Below, one piece after another: positions 13,285 to 20,773 of a DNA stretch of 36,926 nucleotides. Origin of the DNA: a virus. Every line of letters starts with the position of its first letter. Within the stretch, counting starts at the first letter, position 1. The stretch is from positions 1 through 36,926 of the IMG/VR virus record IMGVR_UViG_3300042562_001006; one strand, 5' to 3'. A program made the position numbers and the translations under genes. The notes below the pieces were generated by a model, which ran no database searches, was not told the DNA's origin, and was given only the letters and a program-made list of their open reading frames with translations.

Positions 13285-13479
13285 TTAGTTGAGTGCGTAT
13301 TTCTGAGTTGTCGCTGGTCCGGTCTTGCATTGCAACACGAGCAGCCGAAAGCGCAGAAAGCTGATCTCTTCTTCCATCTTGGTCATCTCGACGTATATCG
13401 GCTCGATGTTGGTGATGCAGCCTTCGATGTCGGTGTTCGCTTTCCAGACGGCATCAGTGCGTGGTGTGTGTGTGGTCAT
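13285..13479 (-). CDS. Hypothetical small coiled-coil protein, 64 aa
   Basis: MTTHTPRTDAVWKANTDI is followed by a heptad-like EMTKMEEEISFLRFRLLVLQ. Typical of small phage proteins of unknown use with a TPRTDA opening. ATGA overlap with the upstream Cys-rich gene. Confidence 0.55.
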   Translation of the reverse strand: MTTHTPRTDAVWKANTDIEGCITNIEPIYVEMTKMEEEISFLRFRLLVLQCKTGPATTQKYALN

Positions 13480-13655
13480 GGTTTTGGTTCAAAGCATTCG
13501 CAGAACTCTTCCTCGTCGCCTTTTCGATGCAGCGGCTCCAGCGCGTGTTCAGCCCACCAAGGAAGCGGGACAGTGCATCTACCGGCGGGACAAGTGGTAG
13601 TTTGCCAAAAGTTCACGCAGTCGCTGCACGTCTGGGGTTGGGGTTGGTCGCTCAT
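13476..13655 (-). CDS. Cysteine-rich small protein, 59 aa
   Basis: The ATG at 13655 overlaps the upstream stop (ATGA) and replaces an over-long 80-residue frame. Cysteines in CSDCVNFW, TCPAGRC and FCECFEP form two pairs plus extra residues, suggesting a zinc-bound knuckle. Zinc-ribbon host-interaction proteins are common in phages, but no family is claimed. Confidence 0.55.
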   Translation of the reverse strand: MSDQPQPQTCSDCVNFWQTTTCPAGRCTVPLPWWAEHALEPLHRKGDEEEFCECFEPKP

Positions 13656-13870
13656 AACTGCGCATCTCGCACCTCCGTCTCGATCTTCAATGCAATCCGC
13701 GCCACCTCGACCCAGCAAAAGACGCTGATCTTGTTGAGCGGGTCGCAGACAAAGTCCGCCCAGGTAGGTGTGGTCATGTTGTGGTGCGCGCGTGCTTCGC
13801 GCATATATGCCGAGTAAAGGAGCCCGGCGTAGTTCATGAGTGCGTTAGAGTGTAGTGATTCGCTGTCCAT
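13652..13870 (-). CDS. Hypothetical protein, 72 aa
   Basis: MDSESLHSNALMNYAGLLYS opens a helical protein; TWADFVCDPLNKISVFCWVEVARIAL follows. Its ATG is preceded by CCAACACAACAAC, a leader typical here. No membrane segment is clear. Family not recognised. Confidence 0.55.
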   Translation of the reverse strand: MDSESLHSNALMNYAGLLYSAYMREARAHHNMTTPTWADFVCDPLNKISVFCWVEVARIALKIETEVRDAQL

Positions 13871-14072
13871 GTTGTTGTGTTGGTTTGTTGTTCTTGCGGA
13901 TGTGCCCGCCCATGTTCCTTGCCGTGCTCAAGCCTCGCCATGCCTTGACTCGCCCGGCATGGCCATGCCAAAATCCTTGAAAAAGTTCCCGGTCGGCGGA
14001 TAGCCAGAGCGCCGGGTCGCTCACAATATAGGAGGTTGATCTTCCCCCTTGGCGTTAAGGTCCTCTCGCCGA
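13871..14072. other. 202-base gap in the middle operon
   Basis: No supported gene. It contains a perfect 14-bp palindrome GGCATGGCCATGCC (13956-13969) and a nearby partial CCATGCC. Only very short ORFs overlap. It may hold an untranslated structured RNA, processing site or remnant of a lost gene. Confidence 0.4.
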
Positions 14073-14432
14073 TTAGACCAAAGTTTTCTTAGCACTGCGC
14101 TTTAGATATTCGCTCTCGCAAACCTCATCAATGCGGATGATACTTTCGCACTTGGGATGGCTCAGCATCTTGTTGCGGACTGTGTTCTGATTCGGACTGG
14201 TTGAGTACAGCTCTACTTTGCTGCCGTGCATGTCCTTACACTGGATGACCCAAAAGCGGCGGTTGGTCTTGATGATGTCTACTGGCTGAGCTACCTGTTC
14301 AACTTTGATTAGCTCTTGGAAGTCGAGCTTGCGGTGTGCGGCTGCGATTGCCGACCGCTCTGACAGTGCTTTGTAGACCAGCCGGATCTCGGCGCCGCTG
14401 GTCATTTTCATCGTAATTGCGTAGTGTTTCAT
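14073..14432 (-). CDS. Hypothetical protein, 119 aa
   Basis: A protein with alternating strands and a helix pair (MKHYAITMKMTSGAEIRLVY, then AIAAAHRKLDFQELIKVEQ) and a QCKDMHGSKVELY segment. The opening strand and LVYKALSERSAIAAAHRK resemble the 54-residue protein next upstream (VVVLTVDG, YAEARKKADMAM). They may share the small ferredoxin-like 'strand-helix' fold of phage accessory proteins. Function unknown. Confidence 0.55.
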   Translation of the reverse strand: MKHYAITMKMTSGAEIRLVYKALSERSAIAAAHRKLDFQELIKVEQVAQPVDIIKTNRRFWVIQCKDMHGSKVELYSTSPNQNTVRNKMLSHPKCESIIRIDEVCESEYLKRSAKKTLV

Positions 14433-14443
14433 AGTGTTGTGCG

Positions 14444-14608
14444 TTAATCTAAAACTGTGACCTGCAAGATGCGGTCAATATCCATTGCCATGTCCGCCTT
14501 TTTGCGTGCTTCGGCGTAGGACTTGGCTTGGTATTCTTTGGTCAGGATCTTGCCATCGACGGTCAAGACGACGACCCGGTAACGGATGCTGATTGTCGGC
14601 TTCCTCAT
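14444..14608 (-). CDS. Hypothetical protein, 54 aa
   Basis: MRKPTISIRYRVVVLTVDGK begins at 14608, overlapping the upstream stop (ATGA). It has strand-strand-helix-strand character (YAEARKKADMAMDIDRILQ, then VTVLD), similar in layout to the neighbour at 14073-14432. Role unknown; the 77-residue frame is an over-extension. Confidence 0.5.
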   Translation of the reverse strand: MRKPTISIRYRVVVLTVDGKILTKEYQAKSYAEARKKADMAMDIDRILQVTVLD

Positions 14609-14811
14609 ATCCAAGCAAAGAAAAGCGCGCTGTAGACGACAATTGCCAATATCGAGATTAGCAGGATGCACATACACCCGCCCGGCCCGTCGTCTGGGTT
14701 ATTTTTGTACCAATGCGCGGCTTCGCTTTTGGCGTCCCGCAGCATTCGGCGGCGACGTGATGCGGCTGCTGCGTAGACTTGAGCCATATCTTTGATCGGT
14801 TGTGGTTTCAT
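14605..14811 (-). CDS. Small membrane protein, 68 aa
   Basis: A charged N-terminal region (RRRRMLRDAKSEAAHWYKNN) is followed by GGCMCILLISILAIVVYSALFFAW, a single C-terminal transmembrane helix that would anchor a cytoplasmic domain. It is expressed early in the leftward operon. Possible superinfection-exclusion or host-envelope function; no homologous family recognised. Confidence 0.6.
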   Translation of the reverse strand: MKPQPIKDMAQVYAAAASRRRRMLRDAKSEAAHWYKNNPDDGPGGCMCILLISILAIVVYSALFFAWI

Positions 14812-14817
14812 ATTGTG

Positions 14818-14955
14818 TTATGGTTGTTTGACGATGCGGCTCAGCACGATGCGCAGGAAGACCGAGAGCGGCATGTTGACCTCGGCGGCTGCGGCCCTGA
14901 GCTTGTCCCGCAGCTCTTGCGTGATGCGCAGGGTGATGATTGTGTCGTTCTGCAT
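14818..14955 (-). CDS. Ribbon-helix-helix (Arc/CopG-like) regulator, 45 aa
   Basis: 45 residues, ATG at 14955, TAA at 14818. ITLRI (7-11) makes the beta-ribbon, followed by helix QELRDKLRAAAAEVNMPL and helix SVFLRIVLSRIV. This is the RHH fold that binds DNA as a dimer. It is the first gene of the leftward middle operon, placed 7 bases after the -10 of its promoter, so it may autoregulate the operon. Confidence 0.75.
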   Translation of the reverse strand: MQNDTIITLRITQELRDKLRAAAAEVNMPLSVFLRIVLSRIVKQP

Positions 14956-14962
14956 GTCGTCA

Positions 14963-14990
14963 TTTGTAAACGGTTTGAATACGCCGTCAA
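14963..14990 (-). promoter_or_regulatory. Leftward middle promoter P4, near-leaderless
   Basis: On the minus strand TTGACG (14990-14985), 16-base spacer, TACAAA (14968-14963), then 7 bases to the ATG at 14955. It matches the early promoters P1-P3 in -35, spacer and distance to the ATG. It lies just downstream of the late terminator. Confidence 0.6.
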
Positions 14991-15011
14991 CAGAAAAAGA
15001 TCAAAACACAT

Positions 15012-15047
15012 AAAAAACCCGCATCCCCTTTTTACAGGAATGCGGGT
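15012..15047 (-). terminator. Late-operon intrinsic terminator
   Basis: On the minus strand ACCCGCAT (15047-15040) pairs with ATGCGGGT (15024-15017) followed by a T run to 15012. The 8-bp perfect stem with a poly-U tail lies between the last structural gene and promoter P4, separating the late and middle operons. Confidence 0.85.
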
Positions 15048-15096
15048 CGCTTCACCCGGATGCGGCCCCGGTAGCGGCTCCGAGAGGAAGAGATTT

Positions 15097-15291
15097 CTAG
15101 CTCACCACCTCAGCATCAACCACCGGCGCTTCCTCCTTGCGGAAGATTGAGCACGCATCAAAGAGCTTTTGATGCAGGTGCGCAGCGGCTCCGGCGGACT
15201 GGATGCCTGCGGACTTGACCGCGATGTCGATCAGGTTGCTGAGTGCGACCGCTTCTTTTTCGGTCAGCGTGAGAGTGGCTTGTGGTTCCAT
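15097..15291 (-). CDS. Hypothetical last gene of late operon, 64 aa
   Basis: MEPQATLTLTEKEAVALSNL from an ATG at 15291; an upstream TTG at 15315 would add eight residues but is less likely. It is helical with a LSNLIDIAVKSAGIQSAGAA core. Small alpha-helical proteins of this kind occur near lysis/tail ends of phage operons. Role unknown. Confidence 0.5.
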   Translation of the reverse strand: MEPQATLTLTEKEAVALSNLIDIAVKSAGIQSAGAAAHLHQKLFDACSIFRKEEAPVVDAEVVS

Positions 15292-15356
15292 AGAGAGGCT
15301 AGGATGAAGCGGCAAGGAGGGGAATCAAGACCATATTGCTGAGGTCAGCAAAATGG

Positions 15357-15674
15357 TCACTCCGCAGAAGGAAGCGCGGCTTGCGCTTCGATCCACGTGC
15401 GCAGCGGGCCAACACAATCAATGACTGCTTGGAAGGCTACCGCGACCTCGGGGACCGCAGCGACGGCTTCCCAAAGTTTGTCGGTGTAAACCGGCTGATT
15501 GAGCGTGCCCGGGCCGATCTCCTGCGTGGTTGGATCGTAGGGCAGCAATTCGATGCGCACGTTGCCGGTGGTGAGCGTCGGCGCGTGCACGACTAGGTTG
15601 TACACCCACTGCTCCGTGTAAGTTTTCTCAGGGACAGCGGGGACGACGATTGGTTCTTCTGGAGTGATAGCCAT
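15357..15674 (-). CDS. Hypothetical tail-associated protein, 105 aa
   Basis: Pro/Val-rich opening (EEPIVVPAVPEKTYTEQWVYN) leads into a strand (VRIELLPYDPTT) and helical tail (VAVAFQAVIDCVGPLRTWI). No known motif. It follows the tail-fibre gene by 12 bp and is probably a virion or chaperone protein of the fibre. Confidence 0.45.
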   Translation of the reverse strand: MAITPEEPIVVPAVPEKTYTEQWVYNLVVHAPTLTTGNVRIELLPYDPTTQEIGPGTLNQPVYTDKLWEAVAAVPEVAVAFQAVIDCVGPLRTWIEAQAALPSAE

Positions 15675-15686
15675 AATGAAAATTGA

Positions 15687-16826
15687 TTAGATTGCAGTAA
15701 AGACAAGAGCAGTGCCGCCAGCGTTGAGAGTGATGCGGTAGCGGGTGCTGGTCCCGGCTGCTTTCATGATGATGCCGCTCGTGACCGTTTCGATTTCAAC
15801 GTCGCCACCTGTCACTTGCAACTTCGAGCTAGGAGCCGTCGTGCCGATGCCGACGTTGCCTGCTGCGGTGATGCGCATTCTTTCGGTGGCGTTTGTACCA
15901 AAAAAGATTGCCGCAGAACGCCTGTTAAAAAAGTATGCTTCGTTTGGAGAGGGAGTCGTCGTTCCACCTAATCCAAAGACAAACCCACCTAAATTGCCTG
16001 CAAAGGCTGTGTCATTGTCAAATGCAAGCTCTGTATACCCTGCGCTATTTGTGTTTTGTAACAAACAGAGATTAACCCCGCTAACGTTTCCAACAACGGT
16101 TAAAGGTCTGCTAGGAGCCGTCGTGCCGATGCCGACGTTGCCGGTCGTGCCAATGGTCATGCGGCGTGATCCGCCCGTTACGAAATCGAGGGGACGCAGC
16201 GTAGCACCTGCCGTTTCTGTCCCGATTTGAAAAGCAAGATCGGTCCCGTTGTACTTCGCAAACATCCGCTCGTAGACGGTGTTGCTCGACGAACTCGTCC
16301 CATAAACATTGAACGTCTGCGCGTTGGTGCCGTTGCGGAGGGCTAGGGTGTTGGCTGCATCGCGACACAAGGAAACCTCAATGCTTCCATCTAGTGTAGT
16401 ATTTCCTCCCCACGTCACACAGTAATCTCGTGCCATATGGTAACCATATGAGGCGGCACTTGAAGCAATCTGCATAGTGCCTAGCCCGATACCATTAAGA
16501 CCATTATAATTAAAAGCGCTAACAGCTCCTGCTTTATTTACATAAAATCTGCTTGTTCCACCCACCTGCAAATCCAAAAGCAAAGAGCTAGCCGCGCTCG
16601 CCGTGCTGATTGCATTCACCTTTAACGCCGTGAACGCCACCGCCGCATCATTCCACGTCTGACTGACCGTAATCGGAGCCGACGCACCTGCAAGCGTCCC
16701 ACTATTCAACAAACTATTCCGGCTCACCTTCTTCGAGATAGCGCCCGCCGTGTCCCACACGAACACCCAGTCGGCATCCGCTACGAACGTCTTTTCTGTG
16801 AACTGAGAAAGATTGAGATTGGCCAT
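15687..16826 (-). CDS. Tail fibre with VGIGTTAPS repeats
   Basis: 379 residues. The N-terminal part (NLSQFTEKTFVADADWVFVWDT) resembles phage fibre attachment segments. The C-terminal half contains at least two 'GNVGIGTTAPSxxLxV' repeats, a beta-structured repeat found in tail fibres and bacterial adhesins. The chain ends in VTSGIIMKAAGTSTRYRITL. It likely forms a trimer for receptor binding. Confidence 0.7.
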   Translation of the reverse strand: MANLNLSQFTEKTFVADADWVFVWDTAGAISKKVSRNSLLNSGTLAGASAPITVSQTWNDAAVAFTALKVNAISTASAASSLLLDLQVGGTSRFYVNKAGAVSAFNYNGLNGIGLGTMQIASSAASYGYHMARDYCVTWGGNTTLDGSIEVSLCRDAANTLALRNGTNAQTFNVYGTSSSSNTVYERMFAKYNGTDLAFQIGTETAGATLRPLDFVTGGSRRMTIGTTGNVGIGTTAPSRPLTVVGNVSGVNLCLLQNTNSAGYTELAFDNDTAFAGNLGGFVFGLGGTTTPSPNEAYFFNRRSAAIFFGTNATERMRITAAGNVGIGTTAPSSKLQVTGGDVEIETVTSGIIMKAAGTSTRYRITLNAGGTALVFTAI

Positions 16827-16830
16827 GGTA

Positions 16831-17037
16831 TTAAATGTAAACGACTAGATCGCCCGCCGATCCGACGCGCACCTTGTCTTCTGACACGGCGTCAATGTAA
16901 ACGTGGTGCGGGCCTGCGGGAGCCGCACCGCCGAGCGTCGCACCAATCATCATCAGCAGCTCATCGGTCGGCGAGTACGCCACCGGAATCTGCGCCGGGA
17001 GCTCCGGAGCGATGAATGATGTGAGGTTGGAGGTCAT
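16831..17037 (-). CDS. Small structural protein, 68 aa
   Basis: MTSNLTSFIAPELPAQIPVA, ending VRVGSAGDLVVYI. Four bases before the fibre start. Similar size to small baseplate or fibre-attachment proteins; no family recognised. Confidence 0.45.
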   Translation of the reverse strand: MTSNLTSFIAPELPAQIPVAYSPTDELLMMIGATLGGAAPAGPHHVYIDAVSEDKVRVGSAGDLVVYI

Positions 17038-17040
17038 GCG

Positions 17041-17283
17041 TTAAGCGCCGACTACTGTGCCCGTGCTGGTCGCGGTGTTGGAGTCTTTGGCCTTGATCGT
17101 GATCGGCGTGTTGGTCGGGATGATGTTGATTGCATCCTTAACGCCCATCTCCGCAATCAAAGCGCCGTTAGTGGCCAGCACGTACACCGGCTGCGTTGCT
17201 TCGATGCCGTAAATGGTGTTTGGCGTGACCGTCAAGGACGCGCTCGTGACGCCTGCTGCGAGGCTGAAGGTTTGTGTGGCCAT
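17041..17283 (-). CDS. Small structural protein, 80 aa
   Basis: MATQTFSLAAGVTSASLTVT followed by strands (PNTIYGIEATQPVYVLAT). A beta-rich small protein with a Thr/Ala-rich tail. Its ATG follows a TTGACA with 19 bases between. It may be a head- or tail-decoration protein of the fibre module. Function unknown. Confidence 0.45.
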   Translation of the reverse strand: MATQTFSLAAGVTSASLTVTPNTIYGIEATQPVYVLATNGALIAEMGVKDAINIIPTNTPITIKAKDSNTATSTGTVVGA

Positions 17284-17310
17284 GGCTTAATTGCGTGCGG
17301 TGTGTCAATC

Positions 17311-18489
17311 TTAGGGCATCGGGAAGAGCTTGGGATACAACCGCACCCGCTTGGTGTTGGTCGGCAGCACTGGTCCCATATCGACCACAAAGCGATGGCT
17401 CAAGTCGCGAGGATAGCCATTGTTGAGAGTGGTAAACGATGTGCTTGGCACGTCCGTCCATGTGATGCCGTCATCGCTCCACTGCGGAGCAAAGTACCAA
17501 GTGACAAACATTCTGGTGGCTGCTGGTACTGCGGTCAGGTAGGCTGTCCGCACTCCGCCCGCTTCCACGATCTGCACCGATGGCCCTGTCGCTGGCAGGC
17601 GCCGTGATGACATCGGATTGCCTCCGTAAATCATCTCTTCAAAATTGGTGAAGCCGTCGCTGTCCGGATCGTTGTAGAGACCGTCACTGCCAACAGTAAT
17701 TGCATACGCTGCCTTGAATGCGTTGAAGTTGGCGGTAGCCACAGTCGAAACCGCCGTTGTTGGATCGTCGGTCAGGTAGACATTTGCACCGCTGCCAAAG
17801 ATTTCAGATGCACCACCAGCCAAACCATAGCGCGCATACCCAAGCCCAACACGCTGCATCAGTGCCGTTTCCTCCGGCCCCCAGACTGCTCCGCCAGCAG
17901 GCGGCCAGTAGGAAATGCCGTCATAGCCTTGGTTTTTGAAAGTGGTTAAACCTGCTTCGCCGAACGCCGATGGCGGCCCGGTCGCGATCCAATAGATGGA
18001 CACGGTTGGGAAGTATGGTCGCATGGTTGCCGCGCTTACCGACGGAAAGAATAGACCGGCCAGGAGCGTGACGCGCTCAAGTGGAAAGCCCGCCTGCTGA
18101 ATCGCGTTGAGCATGGCGTTCTCTGTACCGGCCACCTTCGGCTCGATCATGACGCGCACCCGATACGGTTTAATCGCAAGCAACGCCTCCACCAGCGTCG
18201 GCACTTGCTGCCCGGCATACGATGGTCCAAAATCGACCCCTGCATCCAGCGCCTTGATCTGTGCCAGTGTTTTGCTGACCACCGTCCCGGTGCCGTTGGT
18301 CGTGCGATCCACGGTTGCATCGTGAATGCACACTGGCACCCCGTCAGATGTCAAATGCAGGTCAAGCTCGATCATGGCAACACCTGCCTTGGCAACGGCA
18401 TTGTAGCTCTGCACTGTGTGCTCTGGCTGCCCTAGAAGGTTGCCACGGTGTGAGCGAAGCTCAGCAAGATATGGTTCGCGGTTGTTCAT
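17311..18489 (-). CDS. Glycerophosphodiester phosphodiesterase-like tail enzyme with Verrucomicrobia-type C-terminal domain
   Basis: 392 residues from an ATG at 18489 (ATGA overlap with the fibre stop). Residues 10-245 are a GDPD TIM-barrel: HRG (14-16), PEHT (22-25), ELD (41-43), IHD (55-57) and IEPK (116-119, Glu117), all the catalytic and metal residues. Residues 274-285 (DPDSDGFTNFEE) plus YGGNP are a Ca-binding-type repeat common on exported proteins of Verrucomicrobia, followed by a 90-residue beta domain ending RVRLYPKLF. There is no signal peptide, so delivery by the virion is inferred. It may cleave phosphodiester polymers or lipids at the cell surface. Confidence 0.78.
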   Translation of the reverse strand: MNNREPYLAELRSHRGNLLGQPEHTVQSYNAVAKAGVAMIELDLHLTSDGVPVCIHDATVDRTTNGTGTVVSKTLAQIKALDAGVDFGPSYAGQQVPTLVEALLAIKPYRVRVMIEPKVAGTENAMLNAIQQAGFPLERVTLLAGLFFPSVSAATMRPYFPTVSIYWIATGPPSAFGEAGLTTFKNQGYDGISYWPPAGGAVWGPEETALMQRVGLGYARYGLAGGASEIFGSGANVYLTDDPTTAVSTVATANFNAFKAAYAITVGSDGLYNDPDSDGFTNFEEMIYGGNPMSSRRLPATGPSVQIVEAGGVRTAYLTAVPAATRMFVTWYFAPQWSDDGITWTDVPSTSFTTLNNGYPRDLSHRFVVDMGPVLPTNTKRVRLYPKLFPMP

Positions 18490-20213
18490 ACTGAAGGAGC
18501 CCCCATTGCTATAGCCAGATTGAAAAGCATCAAAGAGAATGTATCCGTTGCCGCGCCAGTAGTACCAATAGCCCGGCCAATATAGAAGAGAGACGAAGGC
18601 TGGTTGTGCAAGATGCCACCCGGCCCAAGTAGGCTGCCGGTCGTGTTGCCGTTGTAGAAGAGAAACCCGCCCAGTTTGTTGTCCCGGATAATGGCGTTTG
18701 CGTTGGTGTTTGAAGTCGTCAAATCCGTCGTGTCTGCGATACCCGCCGCCAGCCGTCTCCGGGTGCTGAATAGCGTCCCCTTGCGAGCAAAGTGGATCAA
18801 GCCCAGCGGATTTAACGCGCCCACCGTTCCACCCACATAAAGCTCCGGCAGACCAAGGTTCACATGTAAACTGCCGCCCGTCGATCCAACCGCCGCCCGG
18901 AACACGCCCGGCGTGGTCGTGCTGCGTGACGTGGTAAACCACCGATTCGTTCCGCCCGAGACTGCATCGTTCCGCGCACCGATCATGGTGTTGTCGTCCG
19001 TCAGCGGTGGCGAATGCGAGTAATAGGTTAAAGAGTAGTCCGTTTCCTCCCATACTTGTGCCACGGTTGAATCAAAGTCGATCATGCCGGAGTTAGTCAC
19101 TCCGGTCGGCGCGATGTATCCGCCCGGCTGCGTAAAATCACCGGCATTGTTGGCGCCGGTCGATGAGTTGCGAATGAATGGTCGGCTGGTGCTTGCCGGA
19201 TGCAGCCAGTCAAGAAGGTTGGCTTGCATGTTGCTGGCCCAGACTGGCAGCATTAGACGCGAGCGGCTGGTATTACCGCTGATCATGCCCATTGCATCGA
19301 CGTACTGGTAAAACGTGTTGATGGCGACGATCTGCGCATCAGTGAGCGTGACGCCTGCATCATTGAGCGATAGCAAGGTATCGCGCCCAGAACGCGGAAC
19401 ACGCGCCAGATCCAGCAGGAGATTGATTGATGCCCAGTGAGAAAGAGTGCCGCCCGCATCACCAAGTGGAATGCCAATCGTGTCCGTGAGCGACGGCGCC
19501 ACCGTTGGCAGTGAATGCACCTCAGAGAATGAATGTGTGTGAGATGGGGGCACTCCACCCGCACCGCTGACCAGTTGCCAATCACCAGCCGTGACGCCAA
19601 TCGACACCCAGACTTCCAGTGTATCGACCTGCACACCGATCAAGCCGAGTTTGTAAGGCACCGACGCCAGCCGGGCCTGTGTATTGGCGAATGATTCAGT
19701 TCCGCCGGCACTCTGCGCCACCGCACCGTAGACGATGCCGTTAATGTTGCGGAATGAGTAGACATCCGTCCTCGCTCCTATGCTCTGCACCGGGATTGAG
19801 TCGTTCGGCCATTTGATTGTCCCTGGCCACGTGACGATGTAGTTACCGCTTGTGTTGGTCACTGCGACCGTAATGCCTTGACCCGGCAGCGCGTTGGAAA
19901 ATGTGAACGTCGTATTTGCCGCCAGCGTCTTGTAAAAGCTCGTGCCGGTCGCCCAGTCAATGGCTGCGGCAGTCACGTTGGCGTCAGTGCCAACAACCGC
20001 ACGCACCGTCAGCTTGCCTTGAATTGTCTGGTCGGTGGTGAATGTATTGGCCGCCCCTACCAATGCCGCAGAAAGTGGAGCCAGCACTCCCGACCCATTA
20101 AACCCGATCGCCTTGTTGGTGTTTGCGCTCCCAAGCAGATCAATCCATTGATTGTCGCCGGAAGCGTCGCGTTGGATCAGTGAAACATTGGTTGGCGTAG
20201 TGACGGCGCTCAT
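18486..20213 (-). CDS. Tail fibre / receptor-binding structural protein, 575 aa
   Basis: A long beta-rich chain beginning MSAVTTPTNVSLIQRDASGD. The middle carries GSANTNKAIGFNGSGVLAPL and a SHTHSFSEVHSLPT segment that resembles the His-containing collar of phage fibres. The C-terminal part (Asn/Thr/Gly-rich, GGFLFYNGNTTGSLLG) is probably a lectin-like sandwich. Coupled by ATGA to the GDPD downstream and by TAATG to the gene upstream. Confidence 0.65.
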   Translation of the reverse strand: MSAVTTPTNVSLIQRDASGDNQWIDLLGSANTNKAIGFNGSGVLAPLSAALVGAANTFTTDQTIQGKLTVRAVVGTDANVTAAAIDWATGTSFYKTLAANTTFTFSNALPGQGITVAVTNTSGNYIVTWPGTIKWPNDSIPVQSIGARTDVYSFRNINGIVYGAVAQSAGGTESFANTQARLASVPYKLGLIGVQVDTLEVWVSIGVTAGDWQLVSGAGGVPPSHTHSFSEVHSLPTVAPSLTDTIGIPLGDAGGTLSHWASINLLLDLARVPRSGRDTLLSLNDAGVTLTDAQIVAINTFYQYVDAMGMISGNTSRSRLMLPVWASNMQANLLDWLHPASTSRPFIRNSSTGANNAGDFTQPGGYIAPTGVTNSGMIDFDSTVAQVWEETDYSLTYYSHSPPLTDDNTMIGARNDAVSGGTNRWFTTSRSTTTPGVFRAAVGSTGGSLHVNLGLPELYVGGTVGALNPLGLIHFARKGTLFSTRRRLAAGIADTTDLTTSNTNANAIIRDNKLGGFLFYNGNTTGSLLGPGGILHNQPSSLFYIGRAIGTTGAATDTFSLMLFNLAIAMGAPSV

Positions 20214-20773
20214 TAGGAAACAGCAGGGACGGAATAACTGACACCATCAACGGTGACGACGATCATCCCATCAATAACTGTGACCTCCCCGTCAATCGGT
20301 CCGGGTGGTGTGTCGGTTACTGCATCAAATCGGTAGATCGCACCGTTGTAAGCAAAGGACACAACCTCATTGACCACGGAGAATGCGATGGTGGTCACCG
20401 GCGTTAGTGACAAGCCGGACGGAATCACCTCGATGTTGCCGGATCTTAGAAGGTAAGGGAAGCCGTTGCTGTCGAGCCCGCCAATGGCAATCCAATAATT
20501 GTTGCTGTTGATCTCGTCGGAGAGCACGAGATTCATTTGTGCGGCGGTCAGAACAAACGTGACGGCGCCCCCTGCAACGTACCCCGCCGATGATGCCAGC
20601 GGAGTTGCTCCGACCTCTCTGGCATCGTTCTGGCGTTTCCACAACTCCAGCACCCATTCATCCATTGCCGGAGCGGCTGGGACGGCGCCCGTGATTAGCA
20701 GCGGCGTCGTTGAGAACACCGGCAGCATCCCAAGGTCGGCGGTCGTTTCGGTGAGTGAGATTGTACGAGTCAT
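20213..20773 (-). CDS. Structural protein of the fibre module, 186 aa
   Basis: Opens MTRTISLTETTADLGMLPVF; beta-rich, with an IEVIPSGLSLTPV region and VDGVSYSVPA ending. The first 110 residues resemble N-terminal domains of phage fibre or BppU-like baseplate proteins, but I do not have a firm match. Its ATGA overlap with the endolysin gene places it between lysis and fibre genes. Confidence 0.5.
   Translation of the reverse strand: MTRTISLTETTADLGMLPVFSTTPLLITGAVPAAPAMDEWVLELWKRQNDAREVGATPLASSAGYVAGGAVTFVLTAAQMNLVLSDEINSNNYWIAIGGLDSNGFPYLLRSGNIEVIPSGLSLTPVTTIAFSVVNEVVSFAYNGAIYRFDAVTDTPPGPIDGEVTVIDGMIVVTVDGVSYSVPAVS

Noticed and set aside
13976-14072. Possible second tRNA on the minus strand (TCTAATCGGCGAGAGGACC segment)
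   Set aside because: A D-arm-like and anticodon-like hairpin can be drawn, but there is no T-loop TTCGA and no acceptor pairing.
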